A program made the position numbers and the translations under genes. The notes under the pieces are model-generated. The model was given only the letters and a program-made list of their open reading frames with translations, did not search any database and was not told where the DNA came from. From positions 1 through 8,540 of the forward strand of contig CAMPIU010000109.1 of the NCBI GenBank assembly GCA_946886545.1: 8,540 nucleotides of DNA, in the 5' to 3' direction. The DNA comes from an uncultured Flavobacteriales bacterium (GTDB taxonomy: Bacteria > Bacteroidota > Bacteroidia > Flavobacteriales > Crocinitomicaceae). Within the stretch, counting starts at the first letter, position 1. Each line of letters opens with the position of its first letter. Positions 1 through 6,827 of this stretch are shown here, in pieces.

Positions 1-1031
1 GAAACATCTAAGTTGAATGGGAAACCGTCCTTCGAACGAACCGTAATCGTAGATAAATTCTTGTCCAGATTATGTGATTCGCTGCGTGCTTGCGCCCAGT
101 TCAACACCAGGTTTGTCGTTGGAACCAACTCCACCTTCATGGTATATTTATTGATTGGGTATTTACCCGGACCAAATGGCTCCGACCAAACACCTTTACT
201 TCCTTTCTCCACAATGTTTCCGTGTTTGAAGTCAATTCCGGTTAAATCTTTTCCATCACCGCCGATGTAAGAAATTACCACTCCTACGTATCCAATGGGT
301 ATTTCTGTCATTGGAGTTTCTTCTACTTGAACTGCCCATGGATTTAAGTTGTAAGAACCAGCCAAAATAACAGTTGGTTGCAAACCTCTATTTCCATTCA
401 AATCCAGGAATTTATCAAAATCCTGAAAATTGTTGTGTCCTTCAACTACTCGACCAGCAATTTGGCCAGCTTCAACTGGCTGACCATCCAAGGTAGTAAC
501 AATTCCTACCATGCTTTCGTGAATCCGTACCATATCTGTTACCGAAATTTGGAAAAGCATGGTATTGATACGGTAAGAACCAGCTGTCATGAAATTTGTT
601 TGACGACCGCGTTGTCCATGGTTCATCAAGAACATGTTCGCATCCTGGAAGTTATCGCATTCCACCTTTCTGCCCAGAATATTTCCCGTTGGAATTTCAG
701 CTCCATCTTTTGAAAGCACCAATCCAATCTTTCCTTCCGGAATGATCGTAAATTGTTCCATGGTGATCTCATACTGCCAAACCCACATTCCGAAATACAA
801 TCCGGGAGCAAGTGTTTTAGCCTGAAAACCCGCTTCTCCATTCGTTGCTACAATGCGACCGTCCGGAAGTTCTTTATTTGCTCCGAACAACACGAATTTC
901 TTCGTAACTAAACCGATTCTATCTTCGGGAACAATGACCATTCCGAATAAGAATCTTAAAATAAATTTGTAGAGCACCAAACAAAGTACTACCACAATTA
1001 CCCACCAATAGGTTTGTAAAAAATGTACCAT
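1..1031 (-). CDS. SPFH/Band-7 (flotillin-like) membrane protein, 3' end outside window
   Basis: The frame is open from an ATG at 1029-1031 to the left edge, giving 343 visible residues without a stop; the C-terminal part is missing. A hydrophobic segment at about residues 8-30 should anchor the protein in the membrane. Four related blocks follow, starting near residues 34 (VPEDRIGLV), 97 (IPEGKIGLV), 170 and 244 (IPIGYVGVV), each ending in a G-x-Y motif (AGSY at 150-153 and 224-227). The last visible residues (ITVRSKDGFPFNLDV) look like the start of an SPFH core. Members of this superfamily oligomerise at membranes and scaffold microdomains; the specific role here is unknown. The missing part would be expected to hold the rest of the SPFH domain and a coiled coil. 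No Shine-Dalgarno sequence precedes the ATG. The family call is fairly firm, the function is not. Confidence 0.82.
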   Translation of the reverse strand, partial: MVHFLQTYWWVIVVVLCLVLYKFILRFLFGMVIVPEDRIGLVTKKFVLFGANKELPDGRIVATNGEAGFQAKTLAPGLYFGMWVWQYEITMEQFTIIPEGKIGLVLSKDGAEIPTGNILGRKVECDNFQDANMFLMNHGQRGRQTNFMTAGSYRINTMLFQISVTDMVRIHESMVGIVTTLDGQPVEAGQIAGRVVEGHNNFQDFDKFLDLNGNRGLQPTVILAGSYNLNPWAVQVEETPMTEIPIGYVGVVISYIGGDGKDLTGIDFKHGNIVEKGSKGVWSEPFGPGKYPINKYTMKVELVPTTNLVLNWAQARSESHNLDKNLSTITVRSKDGFPFNLDV

Positions 1032-1198
1032 AACGTATAACAATTAAGTAATAGAAAGTTCTATTCTGATAAGAAGCTTAAGGGAGTCGGCGGTTTTCAC
1101 TATAAGCAGCAATCGAACGATTACATTCACGGGGTAAATGTATATATTGCAGGATATTTTGATCGATTTTTAGGAAATTTTTACAAAAAGTCGAGTGT

Positions 1199-1486
1199 TC
1201 ATTTCACAAATTTCAAGCGCTTTTCAGCTCCAGTTTCATCTGTTACCTGAACAATATAACAACCTTTGGAAAAAGAGGAAATATCCAAATTTTGTTGACC
1301 TTCAATGATTCTTTTTTCAACCAATTGTCCTGAGAGAGAATAAATCACTGTATTCAGAATTGAATGTTCATCTGCCTCAATGAAAAGTGTATTCTCGTCG
1401 GTGAGTAAAATGTAAATGTCTTTTGAGATATCCGGGACTCCGGGAACAGGAAGAGTCGGTTCAACAAACTTTACACGCAGAAAGTG
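1199..1486 (-). repeat. direct repeat copy A (T9SS domain coding region)
   Basis: This stretch repeats at 1966-2253, offset by 767 bp. Over the 240 bp from 1201 I count about 20 mismatches, most of them silent. It encodes the linker and C-terminal sorting domain of paralogue 1. Outside it, the two genes align only in patches. Confidence 0.85.
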
Positions 1487-1945
1487 CTTTTTCTGATGTC
1501 CTAGACTGGAGTATGTCGCTTCTATTTTAATGAGGCAGGGTTCAGTTATAATACCTCTCTGCAGATAAGAGGATCCACCCCATGAATTGTTAATCGGTTC
1601 AGTCACTACAGAAAATGGCTCACCCCCTACAGTTAAAATTACTGAGTCCATATCTTCCAATTCAATCAGGGAACAAAGAGCGTGTCCAAAAGAGTAGCTG
1701 CCTGCATAAGTCAAAGAATCACCTATGGGTAATGTAATTTCATAAATTATTGAGTCGCTTAACTGTAATTGAAAAGCACCGCTACAACTTAAAACATTTA
1801 ATGGAAATTCATGTATCCAAAAAGATTCTATTCCGTTTGGATGAGCATATTTAAAGGTACAGTCGGAAAAACAACCGGCTCCTTTTTCCTGTGCAAATCC
1901 GGTTAGCGAACTGATAATAAAAATTAAGGCGGTCAGGTTTTTCAT
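1199..1945 (-). CDS. secreted protein with T9SS C-terminal sorting domain (paralogue 1)
   Basis: This is a 248-residue protein of unknown function. Residues 1-18 form a signal peptide (Lys3, then a hydrophobic stretch to GFA), with cleavage predicted before Gln19. The C-terminal 80 residues match the T9SS type A sorting domain pattern: a VIYSLSGQLVEKR strand, an LDISSFSKGCYIVQV strand pair, and a basic end (KRLKFVK). After outer-membrane passage this domain is normally removed. A proline-rich linker (PTLPVPGVPD, residues 163-172) separates it from the middle region. Cysteines at 25, 29, 54, 91 and 137 are present; 25, 29 and 91 have counterparts in the next gene. The middle region shows no enzyme motif I recognise. 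The start lies 20 bp after the stop of paralogue 2, so the two are probably cotranscribed. Confidence 0.88.
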   Translation of the reverse strand: MKNLTALIFIISSLTGFAQEKGAGCFSDCTFKYAHPNGIESFWIHEFPLNVLSCSGAFQLQLSDSIIYEITLPIGDSLTYAGSYSFGHALCSLIELEDMDSVILTVGGEPFSVVTEPINNSWGGSSYLQRGIITEPCLIKIEATYSSLGHQKKHFLRVKFVEPTLPVPGVPDISKDIYILLTDENTLFIEADEHSILNTVIYSLSGQLVEKRIIEGQQNLDISSFSKGCYIVQVTDETGAEKRLKFVK

Positions 1946-1965
1946 AGTCTTATAATTTTAGATGT

Positions 1966-2253
1966 TTATTTCACAAACTTCAAGCGTTTTTCAGCACCGG
2001 TTTCATCTGTTACCTGAACAATATAACAGCCTTTGGAAAAAGAGGAAATATCTAAATTTTGGTGACCTTCAATGGTTCTTTTTTCAACCAATTGCCCGGA
2101 AAGAGAATAAATCACCGTATTCAGAATTGAATTTTCATCTGCTTCAATGAAAAGTGTATTCTCGTCAGTAAGTAAAATATAAATGTCTTTGGAGATATCC
2201 GGTACTTCAGGAACAGGAAGAGTGGGTGCAACAAACGTTACACGAACGAAATG
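1966..2253 (-). repeat. direct repeat copy B (T9SS domain coding region)
   Basis: Second copy of the 288-bp direct repeat, encoding the linker and sorting domain of paralogue 2. The copies keep the reading frame without gaps and end at the stop codons (TGA in copy A, TAA in copy B). Confidence 0.85.
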
Positions 2254-2712
2254 ACTTTTCGGATTGGGTAAATAAACCGCTTTGATCTCAAGCAAACTGG
2301 AAGTGCGAATAACTGCATCCTGACCAATCGAATATTCCCAATCCGGGTTTGTTGAAAGTGTTTTAACAGTAGTTATCGGAACCAAATCTCCTTCCAGAAT
2401 GGTGAACACGCCATTAACGTCTTCCACTTCATGCGGAGTAGCACAAGGCCCCCAGGAAACCCATCCTCCATGATAAACCAAAGAGTCACCAACGGGTAGC
2501 GAAATTTCAAAAATTGTTGCATCCAGCGAATTCGAATGAAACGCACCATTATGTACTTCCTGATTCAATGCATCCGAATACACCGTGAAATAATCTAAAT
2601 GATCAGGGGTTGGATGGTGCAAAGAGCAAGAAATGGAACAAATTTTTCCTTTCTCCTGGGAGAAGCCGTTTAACGAAGTGATAATGAAGGTGATATAAAG
2701 CAGTCGTTTCAT
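1966..2712 (-). CDS. secreted protein with T9SS C-terminal sorting domain (paralogue 2)
   Basis: This 248-residue protein has the same length as its downstream neighbour. The signal peptide covers residues 1-18 (MKRL start, hydrophobic core, GFS) with cleavage predicted before Gln19. Cys25, Cys29 and Cys90 are kept relative to the paralogue. The middle region shares patches with it (GAF at 56-58, LPVGDSL at 72-78) but is otherwise diverged. Residues 170-248 differ from the paralogue at only three positions (194, 213, 217) and form a T9SS type A C-terminal domain ending KRLKFVK. The mature part has no recognisable catalytic motif; a small beta-rich exported or surface-attached protein is the best guess. 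It starts about 40 bp past the atp operon terminator; I could not identify a convincing promoter in that short gap. Confidence 0.88.
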   Translation of the reverse strand: MKRLLYITFIITSLNGFSQEKGKICSISCSLHHPTPDHLDYFTVYSDALNQEVHNGAFHSNSLDATIFEISLPVGDSLVYHGGWVSWGPCATPHEVEDVNGVFTILEGDLVPITTVKTLSTNPDWEYSIGQDAVIRTSSLLEIKAVYLPNPKSHFVRVTFVAPTLPVPEVPDISKDIYILLTDENTLFIEADENSILNTVIYSLSGQLVEKRTIEGHQNLDISSFSKGCYIVQVTDETGAEKRLKFVK

Positions 2713-2752
2713 GAAGCTAAAACGAAAAAAAAGCCCATTTCGTATAAGTCAC

Positions 2753-2784
2753 AAAAAAAGGCTTTCCCGCAATGGAAAAGCCTT
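2753..2784 (-). terminator. intrinsic terminator of the atp operon
   Basis: Read on the minus strand, AAGGCTTTTCC and GGGAAAGCCTT pair over 11 bp (one G-U wobble) around the loop ATTGC, then run into further Ts down to 2753. The wobble pairs only in the minus-strand RNA and the T run lies only on that side, so the orientation is clear. It sits about 45 bp after the atpG stop and separates the operon from the T9SS genes. Confidence 0.92.
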
Positions 2785-2827
2785 CTGTGTTATAGTGTTT
2801 TTATATTGCCACTCTCGTGGCTTACTC

Positions 2828-3703
2828 TTATCCGTTCAACGCTTCCGCACCACCAACGATCTCTAAGATTTCGTTTGTAATTGCTGCCTGACGTGCTTTG
2901 TTGTAGCTTAACTTCAAACTGCGCTGTAATTCCTTCGCGTTATCCGTTGCTTTATGCATTGCTGTCATACGTGCACCGTGTTCGGATGCATTGGAATCTA
3001 ACAAAGCTTTGAATAATTGGATCTTCAATGATTTCGGGATCAACTCATCAACGATCTCTTCTTTTGAAGGTTCGAAAATGTAATCTCCGGCTTGTTTATC
3101 ATCTTTTTGTTCTGTAGGTACGATCGGTAATAATTGCTCTTCACGCACTAACTGGGAAGCTGCATTGATAAAGCTATTGTAAATCACCACTACTTTATCG
3201 AATCTCTTTTCCAGAAATGCCTTCATTGCATAATCCGCAATTAAAGAAACCTTTCCGAATGATAACTCAGCAAAAATATCTTCCGGAATTCCGGTCCCGG
3301 AAATATCGAAGTACATATCTGAACGCTTAAAAGCATCTTTTGCTTTTTTACCTAAGCAAAGAATGTTCACATTGGCATTCGAATACTCTTCGTTAATCGC
3401 CAGATTCACACGTTTGATGATGTTGTTATTGAATCCACCACACAATCCGCGATTGGAAGTAATGGCAATGATCAATACATTTTCAACCGGACGTGAAGCA
3501 GCCAATGCATTTTCTGAAATATCCAACGATGCTGTCAAATTACCTAAGATCTCCTGCAATTTTTCAGCATACGGACGCATTTGAGTAATTGCATCTTGCG
3601 CACGCTTCAATTTTGCAGCAGAAACCATCTTCATTGCAGATGTAATCTGCATCGTAGATCCTACCGAAGTAATTCGATTTCGTATTTCCTTTAAATTAGC
3701 CAT
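2828..3703 (-). CDS. atpG: F1Fo ATP synthase subunit gamma
   Basis: Gamma is the rotating central shaft of F1; it couples c-ring rotation to the catalytic alpha/beta sites at the cytoplasmic face of the inner membrane. At 291 residues it matches the usual bacterial length. The N-terminal helix (MANLKEIRNRITSVGSTMQI, then TSAMKMVSAAKLKRAQ) and the C-terminal helix form the coiled-coil shaft. The gamma signature I-T-x-E-x2-E-x3-G-A-x-A lies at residues 275-288 (ITNEILEIVGGAEA). A Rossmann-like middle region begins around VLIIAITSNRGLCGGFN. The ATG follows atpA by 75 bp, and a long inverted repeat fills that gap. It is the last gene of the operon: a strong terminator follows and no atpD or atpC is present. 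Confidence 0.98.
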   Translation of the reverse strand: MANLKEIRNRITSVGSTMQITSAMKMVSAAKLKRAQDAITQMRPYAEKLQEILGNLTASLDISENALAASRPVENVLIIAITSNRGLCGGFNNNIIKRVNLAINEEYSNANVNILCLGKKAKDAFKRSDMYFDISGTGIPEDIFAELSFGKVSLIADYAMKAFLEKRFDKVVVIYNSFINAASQLVREEQLLPIVPTEQKDDKQAGDYIFEPSKEEIVDELIPKSLKIQLFKALLDSNASEHGARMTAMHKATDNAKELQRSLKLSYNKARQAAITNEILEIVGGAEALNG

Positions 3704-3709
3704 AACTCT

Positions 3710-3780
3710 AATTTAAAATTGAAAATGTAAAATTGATAAGATTGCTCCCCTTTTACATTCTCAATTTTCAATTTTAAATT
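3710..3780. repeat. long AT-rich inverted repeat between atpA and atpG
   Basis: The 17-nt arms at 3710-3726 (AATTTAAAATTGAAAAT) and 3764-3780 are perfect reverse complements. An inner pair, GTAAAA at 3727-3732 with TTTTAC at 3751-3756, can extend the stem past a bulge. The right arm includes the first two bases of the plus-strand complement of the atpA stop codon (3779-3781). The loop is about 18 nt. Without a U run after the stem in the minus direction it is not a classical terminator. It could act in mRNA processing, stability or atpG translation, or be a copy of a dispersed palindromic repeat. Confidence 0.85.
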
Positions 3781-5353
3781 AATATTTTCCAGCGATCTCT
3801 TTCGCTACTTTTCCTAAAAGATCTGTATCAGCATCTTCGTATTTTCCAGCTTTCAAGCGAACTAAAACATCTGAATGTTTTGCCTCCAGGAAGTCTAAGT
3901 ATTCTTTTTCGAATTCTTTTACTTTGTTTACCGGAACGTTTTGCATCAAACCTTTTGTACCAACGTAGATAATTGCAATTTGCTTCTCTACCGGGTATGG
4001 ATCTCCTTCACGTTGCTTCAGGATTTCTAAGTTACGAGCTCCTTTGTCCAATACGGATTTAGTAGCTGCATCCAAATCAGAACCGAATTTAGCAAACGCT
4101 TCCAACTCGCGATATTGAGCCTGATCCAATTTCAAAGTACCTGCTACTTTCTTCATGGATTTAATTTGCGCGTTACCTCCTACACGGGATACCGAGATAC
4201 CTACGTTAATTGCAGGGCGGATACCGGCGTTGAATAAATCACCTTCCAGGAAGATCTGACCATCCGTAATCGAAATTACGTTTGTAGGGATGTATGCAGA
4301 AACGTCACCTGCCTGTGTTTCGATAATCGGAAGAGCTGTTAATGAACCACCACCTTTCACCAATCCTCTGATAGATTCAGGAAGGTCATTCATTTGTTTT
4401 GCGATATTGTCATCAGCGATGATTTTCGCAGCACGCTCCAACAAACGGGAGTGAAGGTAGAAAACGTCACCAGGGTAAGCCTCACGGCCCGGAGGACGAC
4501 GTAGTAACAAAGATACCTCACGGTAAGCAACTGCTTGCTTGGAAAGGTCATCAAATACGATCAATGCAGGACGTCCTGAATCACGGAAGAACTCACCAAT
4601 TGCAGCACCTGTCATTGGAGCATAAAATTGCATTGGAGCCGGATCAGAAGCATTTGCTGCAACGATTACCGTGTAAGCCATCGCACCAGCGTCCTCTAAT
4701 TTCTTAACTATTCCTGCAACCGTTGAACCTTTTTGTCCTATTGCTACATAGATACAGAAAACAGGTTCTCCACGGTCATAAAATTCTTTTTGGTTGATGA
4801 TCGCATCGATAGCAACAGTTGTTTTTCCTGTCTGACGGTCACCAATGATCAACTCACGTTGTCCACGACCAATCGGAATCATCGCATCAATCGCCTTGAT
4901 ACCTGTTTGAAGAGGCTCAGTAACCGGTTGACGGAAGATAACTCCCGGAGCTTTACGCTCGATTGGCATTTCATACAATTGACCGGAGATTGGTCCTTTA
5001 CCGTCGATTGGGTTACCGATAGTATCCACAACACGACCAACCATTCCTTCTCCAACGTTTACAGAAGCAATGCGGTTTAAGCGTTTTACTGTATCTCCTT
5101 CTTTTACTCCGGAAGAGCGACCCAATAATACTACCCCTACGTTATCTTCTTCCAGGTTCAAAGCGATTCCTTGAAGAGCTCCTTCGAACTCAACCAATTC
5201 ACCGTATTGAACACCTTTCAATCCGTAAACGCGAGCGATACCATCACCGATCTGTAATACCGTACCTACTTCCTGCAATTCAGCCTCCGAACGGAAACCC
5301 GCTAATTGCTCTCTTAAAATCGCAGAAACTTCTGCTGGTTTAACATCTGCCAT
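3779..5353 (-). CDS. atpA: F1Fo ATP synthase subunit alpha
   Basis: Alpha alternates with beta in the F1 hexamer, binds nucleotide at non-catalytic sites and lends an arginine finger to the catalytic sites. The protein has 524 residues, slightly longer than the E. coli subunit. The P-loop is at residues 171-178 (GDRQTGKT), the Walker B strand at about 263-269 (ALIVFDD), and the alpha/beta family signature at 380-389 ([10 protein letters not shown]), followed by the arginine finger Arg390. Compared with my recollection of the E. coli sequence, about seven extra residues lie between LLERAA and GSLTALP (about residues 310-336). The ATG is preceded by an A-rich leader (AAAAAGAAAAAC) in place of a Shine-Dalgarno site. 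Gaps of 115 bp before it and 75 bp after it both hold secondary structure. Its catalytic partner atpD is not in this window. Confidence 0.99.
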   Translation of the reverse strand: MADVKPAEVSAILREQLAGFRSEAELQEVGTVLQIGDGIARVYGLKGVQYGELVEFEGALQGIALNLEEDNVGVVLLGRSSGVKEGDTVKRLNRIASVNVGEGMVGRVVDTIGNPIDGKGPISGQLYEMPIERKAPGVIFRQPVTEPLQTGIKAIDAMIPIGRGQRELIIGDRQTGKTTVAIDAIINQKEFYDRGEPVFCIYVAIGQKGSTVAGIVKKLEDAGAMAYTVIVAANASDPAPMQFYAPMTGAAIGEFFRDSGRPALIVFDDLSKQAVAYREVSLLLRRPPGREAYPGDVFYLHSRLLERAAKIIADDNIAKQMNDLPESIRGLVKGGGSLTALPIIETQAGDVSAYIPTNVISITDGQIFLEGDLFNAGIRPAINVGISVSRVGGNAQIKSMKKVAGTLKLDQAQYRELEAFAKFGSDLDAATKSVLDKGARNLEILKQREGDPYPVEKQIAIIYVGTKGLMQNVPVNKVKEFEKEYLDFLEAKHSDVLVRLKAGKYEDADTDLLGKVAKEIAGKY

Positions 5354-5420
5354 GTTTTTCTTTTTTTATGAGAATTTCAATAACGCTTTTTACTTTCTCA
5401 ATTCCTTCATTTTCTCAATG

Positions 5421-5461
5421 CATCAGCTTGTGAGCTGATCGAAATCGAAAGCTGCGCTTTC
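5421..5461 (-). other. paired small hairpins in the atpH-atpA gap
   Basis: Two stem-loops lie back to back in the 115-bp gap. GAAAGC (5447-5452) pairs with GCTTTC (5456-5461) around 3 nt, and ATCAGCT (5422-5428) pairs with AGCTGAT (5433-5439) around 4 nt. Neither is followed by a U run on the minus strand, so they are not terminators. Parts of the two (GCAGCT and AGCTGATGC in the RNA) could also pair with each other. A role in mRNA processing or in the leader of atpA is inferred only. Confidence 0.6.
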
Positions 5462-5468
5462 TCCTCTC

Positions 5469-6002
5469 TTATCTTGTTAAACGTTGTTTTAACTTATTAA
5501 TTTGTGATGCAACCGATGCATCGATCTGAGTATCGCCCATACGAACGATAAATCCCCCGATTAAATCCGTATCTATTTTCTCAGTCACCTCAAGTGTACC
5601 TGAAGTGGTTGCCTGAATTTTAGAGATAATGTCTTTTTTAACTTTATCATCCAGTTTTTGAGCACTGATCAATGTTACCGGAACAATTCCCTGATACGCC
5701 TTTAAAAGTACATCAAAAGAATTTGCTATTTGATACAAATATGCTTCACGACCATTCTTTACAATCAACTCGATGAACAAGTTGGTTACTTTATCGAACT
5801 GATCGAACACTGCATTTAATACCGACAATTTTTTATCTGCTTTCACAACAGGATTTTCAAGCATCACTTCCAAATCTCTGTTTTCAGCACAAACTGTTGC
5901 CATGTATTTCATATCTGCCGCGATAGCATCCACTTTGTTTTGTTCGATCGCCAGATCCAACAAAGCTTGAGCGTAACGGGAAGCTGATTTTGAAATCTTC
6001 AT
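5469..6002 (-). CDS. atpH: F1Fo ATP synthase subunit delta
   Basis: Delta caps F1 and ties it to the b-subunit stator, preventing the alpha/beta head from turning with the rotor. At 177 residues it has the usual length. The N-terminal helical domain starts SKSASRYAQALLDLA (residues 4-18), typical of the family. The delta signature lies at 137-156, with core IDTDLIGGFIVRMG at 143-156. The start codon follows atpF by 9 bp, so the pair is tightly coupled. The gap to atpA is much longer (115 bp) and structured. Confidence 0.97.
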   Translation of the reverse strand: MKISKSASRYAQALLDLAIEQNKVDAIAADMKYMATVCAENRDLEVMLENPVVKADKKLSVLNAVFDQFDKVTNLFIELIVKNGREAYLYQIANSFDVLLKAYQGIVPVTLISAQKLDDKVKKDIISKIQATTSGTLEVTEKIDTDLIGGFIVRMGDTQIDASVASQINKLKQRLTR

Positions 6003-6011
6003 TTCTATCGA

Positions 6012-6506
6012 TTAGTTCAAGTTAATATCACCTGCCATTTTCTCAGCCAAGGCTTTCTGTTTCTCATCTGAAGAAAGTTCTCCACGAATGATTTTTTCAG
6101 CGATTTCCAAAGAGATTGCAGCAACCTGATTTTTCAATTCTGCGATTGCAGCTGTTTTCTCAGTATTGATTGTTGCACGAGCCGATTCAACGATTTTATT
6201 TGCTTCTGCTTTTGCATCTGCTTTCGCTTTCTCAACCATTCCGGTTGCAACTTCTTTTGCATCTTTCACGATTGCATCGCGTTCTGCACGAGCTTCTTTC
6301 AACAAGTTCTCATTTGAAGCCTGTAATGCAAGCATCTCAGCTTTTGTTTTCTCAGCCAACTCCAATGCATCGGAAATTTTTTGCTCACGTGCATTAACGG
6401 AAGACAAAATTGGTTTCCAAATGAACTTAGTTAAAATAACAAGCAATAAGACAAACACTAAGCCCGTCCAAAAAAGTAATCCTAAATCCGGTGTAATTAA
6501 CCCCAT
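6012..6506 (-). CDS. atpF: F1Fo ATP synthase subunit b
   Basis: Subunit b is the peripheral stator stalk, anchored in the membrane and reaching up to delta and alpha. The protein has 164 residues. One membrane helix spans about residues 8-27 (LGLLFWTGLVFVLLLVILTK), followed by the family-typical FIWKPI segment (28-33). The rest is a long charged Ala/Glu/Lys-rich helix (about 38-142) that should form the right-handed coiled coil of the stalk. Only one b gene is seen, so a homodimer is expected. The ATG is 74 bp after atpE, beyond a terminator-like hairpin, so its transcript level may be lower than that of atpE. Confidence 0.97.
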   Translation of the reverse strand: MGLITPDLGLLFWTGLVFVLLLVILTKFIWKPILSSVNAREQKISDALELAEKTKAEMLALQASNENLLKEARAERDAIVKDAKEVATGMVEKAKADAKAEANKIVESARATINTEKTAAIAELKNQVAAISLEIAEKIIRGELSSDEKQKALAEKMAGDINLN

Positions 6507-6537
6507 CTTATTTCTATTTTAATTTTTCAATTGTTGT

Positions 6538-6577
6538 AAAAAAGGCTTGTTGCAACCAACCGTTACAACAAGCTTTT
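6538..6577 (-). terminator. terminator-like hairpin between atpE and atpF
   Basis: On the minus strand GCTTGTTG (6573-6566) pairs perfectly with CAACAAGC (6552-6545) around a 13-nt loop. Flanking AAAA and TTTT can extend the stem past one bulged C, and a run of six Ts (6543-6538) follows. It begins 3-4 nt after the atpE stop codon. Because essential atp genes follow, full termination is unlikely; partial termination or 3'-end stabilisation of an atpE-rich transcript is the plausible role. Confidence 0.7.
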
Positions 6578-6580
6578 CAA

Positions 6581-6820
<240 letters not shown>

Positions 6821-6827
6821 TTACTAA

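Noticed and set aside
626..841. 71-codon minus-strand frame inside the SPFH gene
   Set aside because: It overlaps the SPFH coding sequence in another frame and has no independent support.
1135..1142. TACATTTA on the minus strand as a promoter -7 box for the SPFH gene
   Set aside because: It lacks the final G of TAnnTTTG, has no TTG at the right distance, and would leave a leader of about 100 nt.
1859..1945. Lipoprotein signal (Cys25) in the T9SS paralogues
   Set aside because: No lipobox precedes Cys25; the hydrophobic segment ends at residue 18 before Gln, which fits ordinary signal peptidase cleavage.
2713..2750. Dedicated promoter for paralogue 2
   Set aside because: The 38-bp stretch has no TAnnTTTG match with a correctly spaced TTG; the best candidate (TAGCTTCA) has two mismatches and overlaps the start codon.
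4733..5080. 115-codon plus-strand frame inside atpA
   Set aside because: It is antisense to a highly conserved gene and its translation shows no domain; it is a shadow of atpA codon use. The same applies to the other plus-strand frames.
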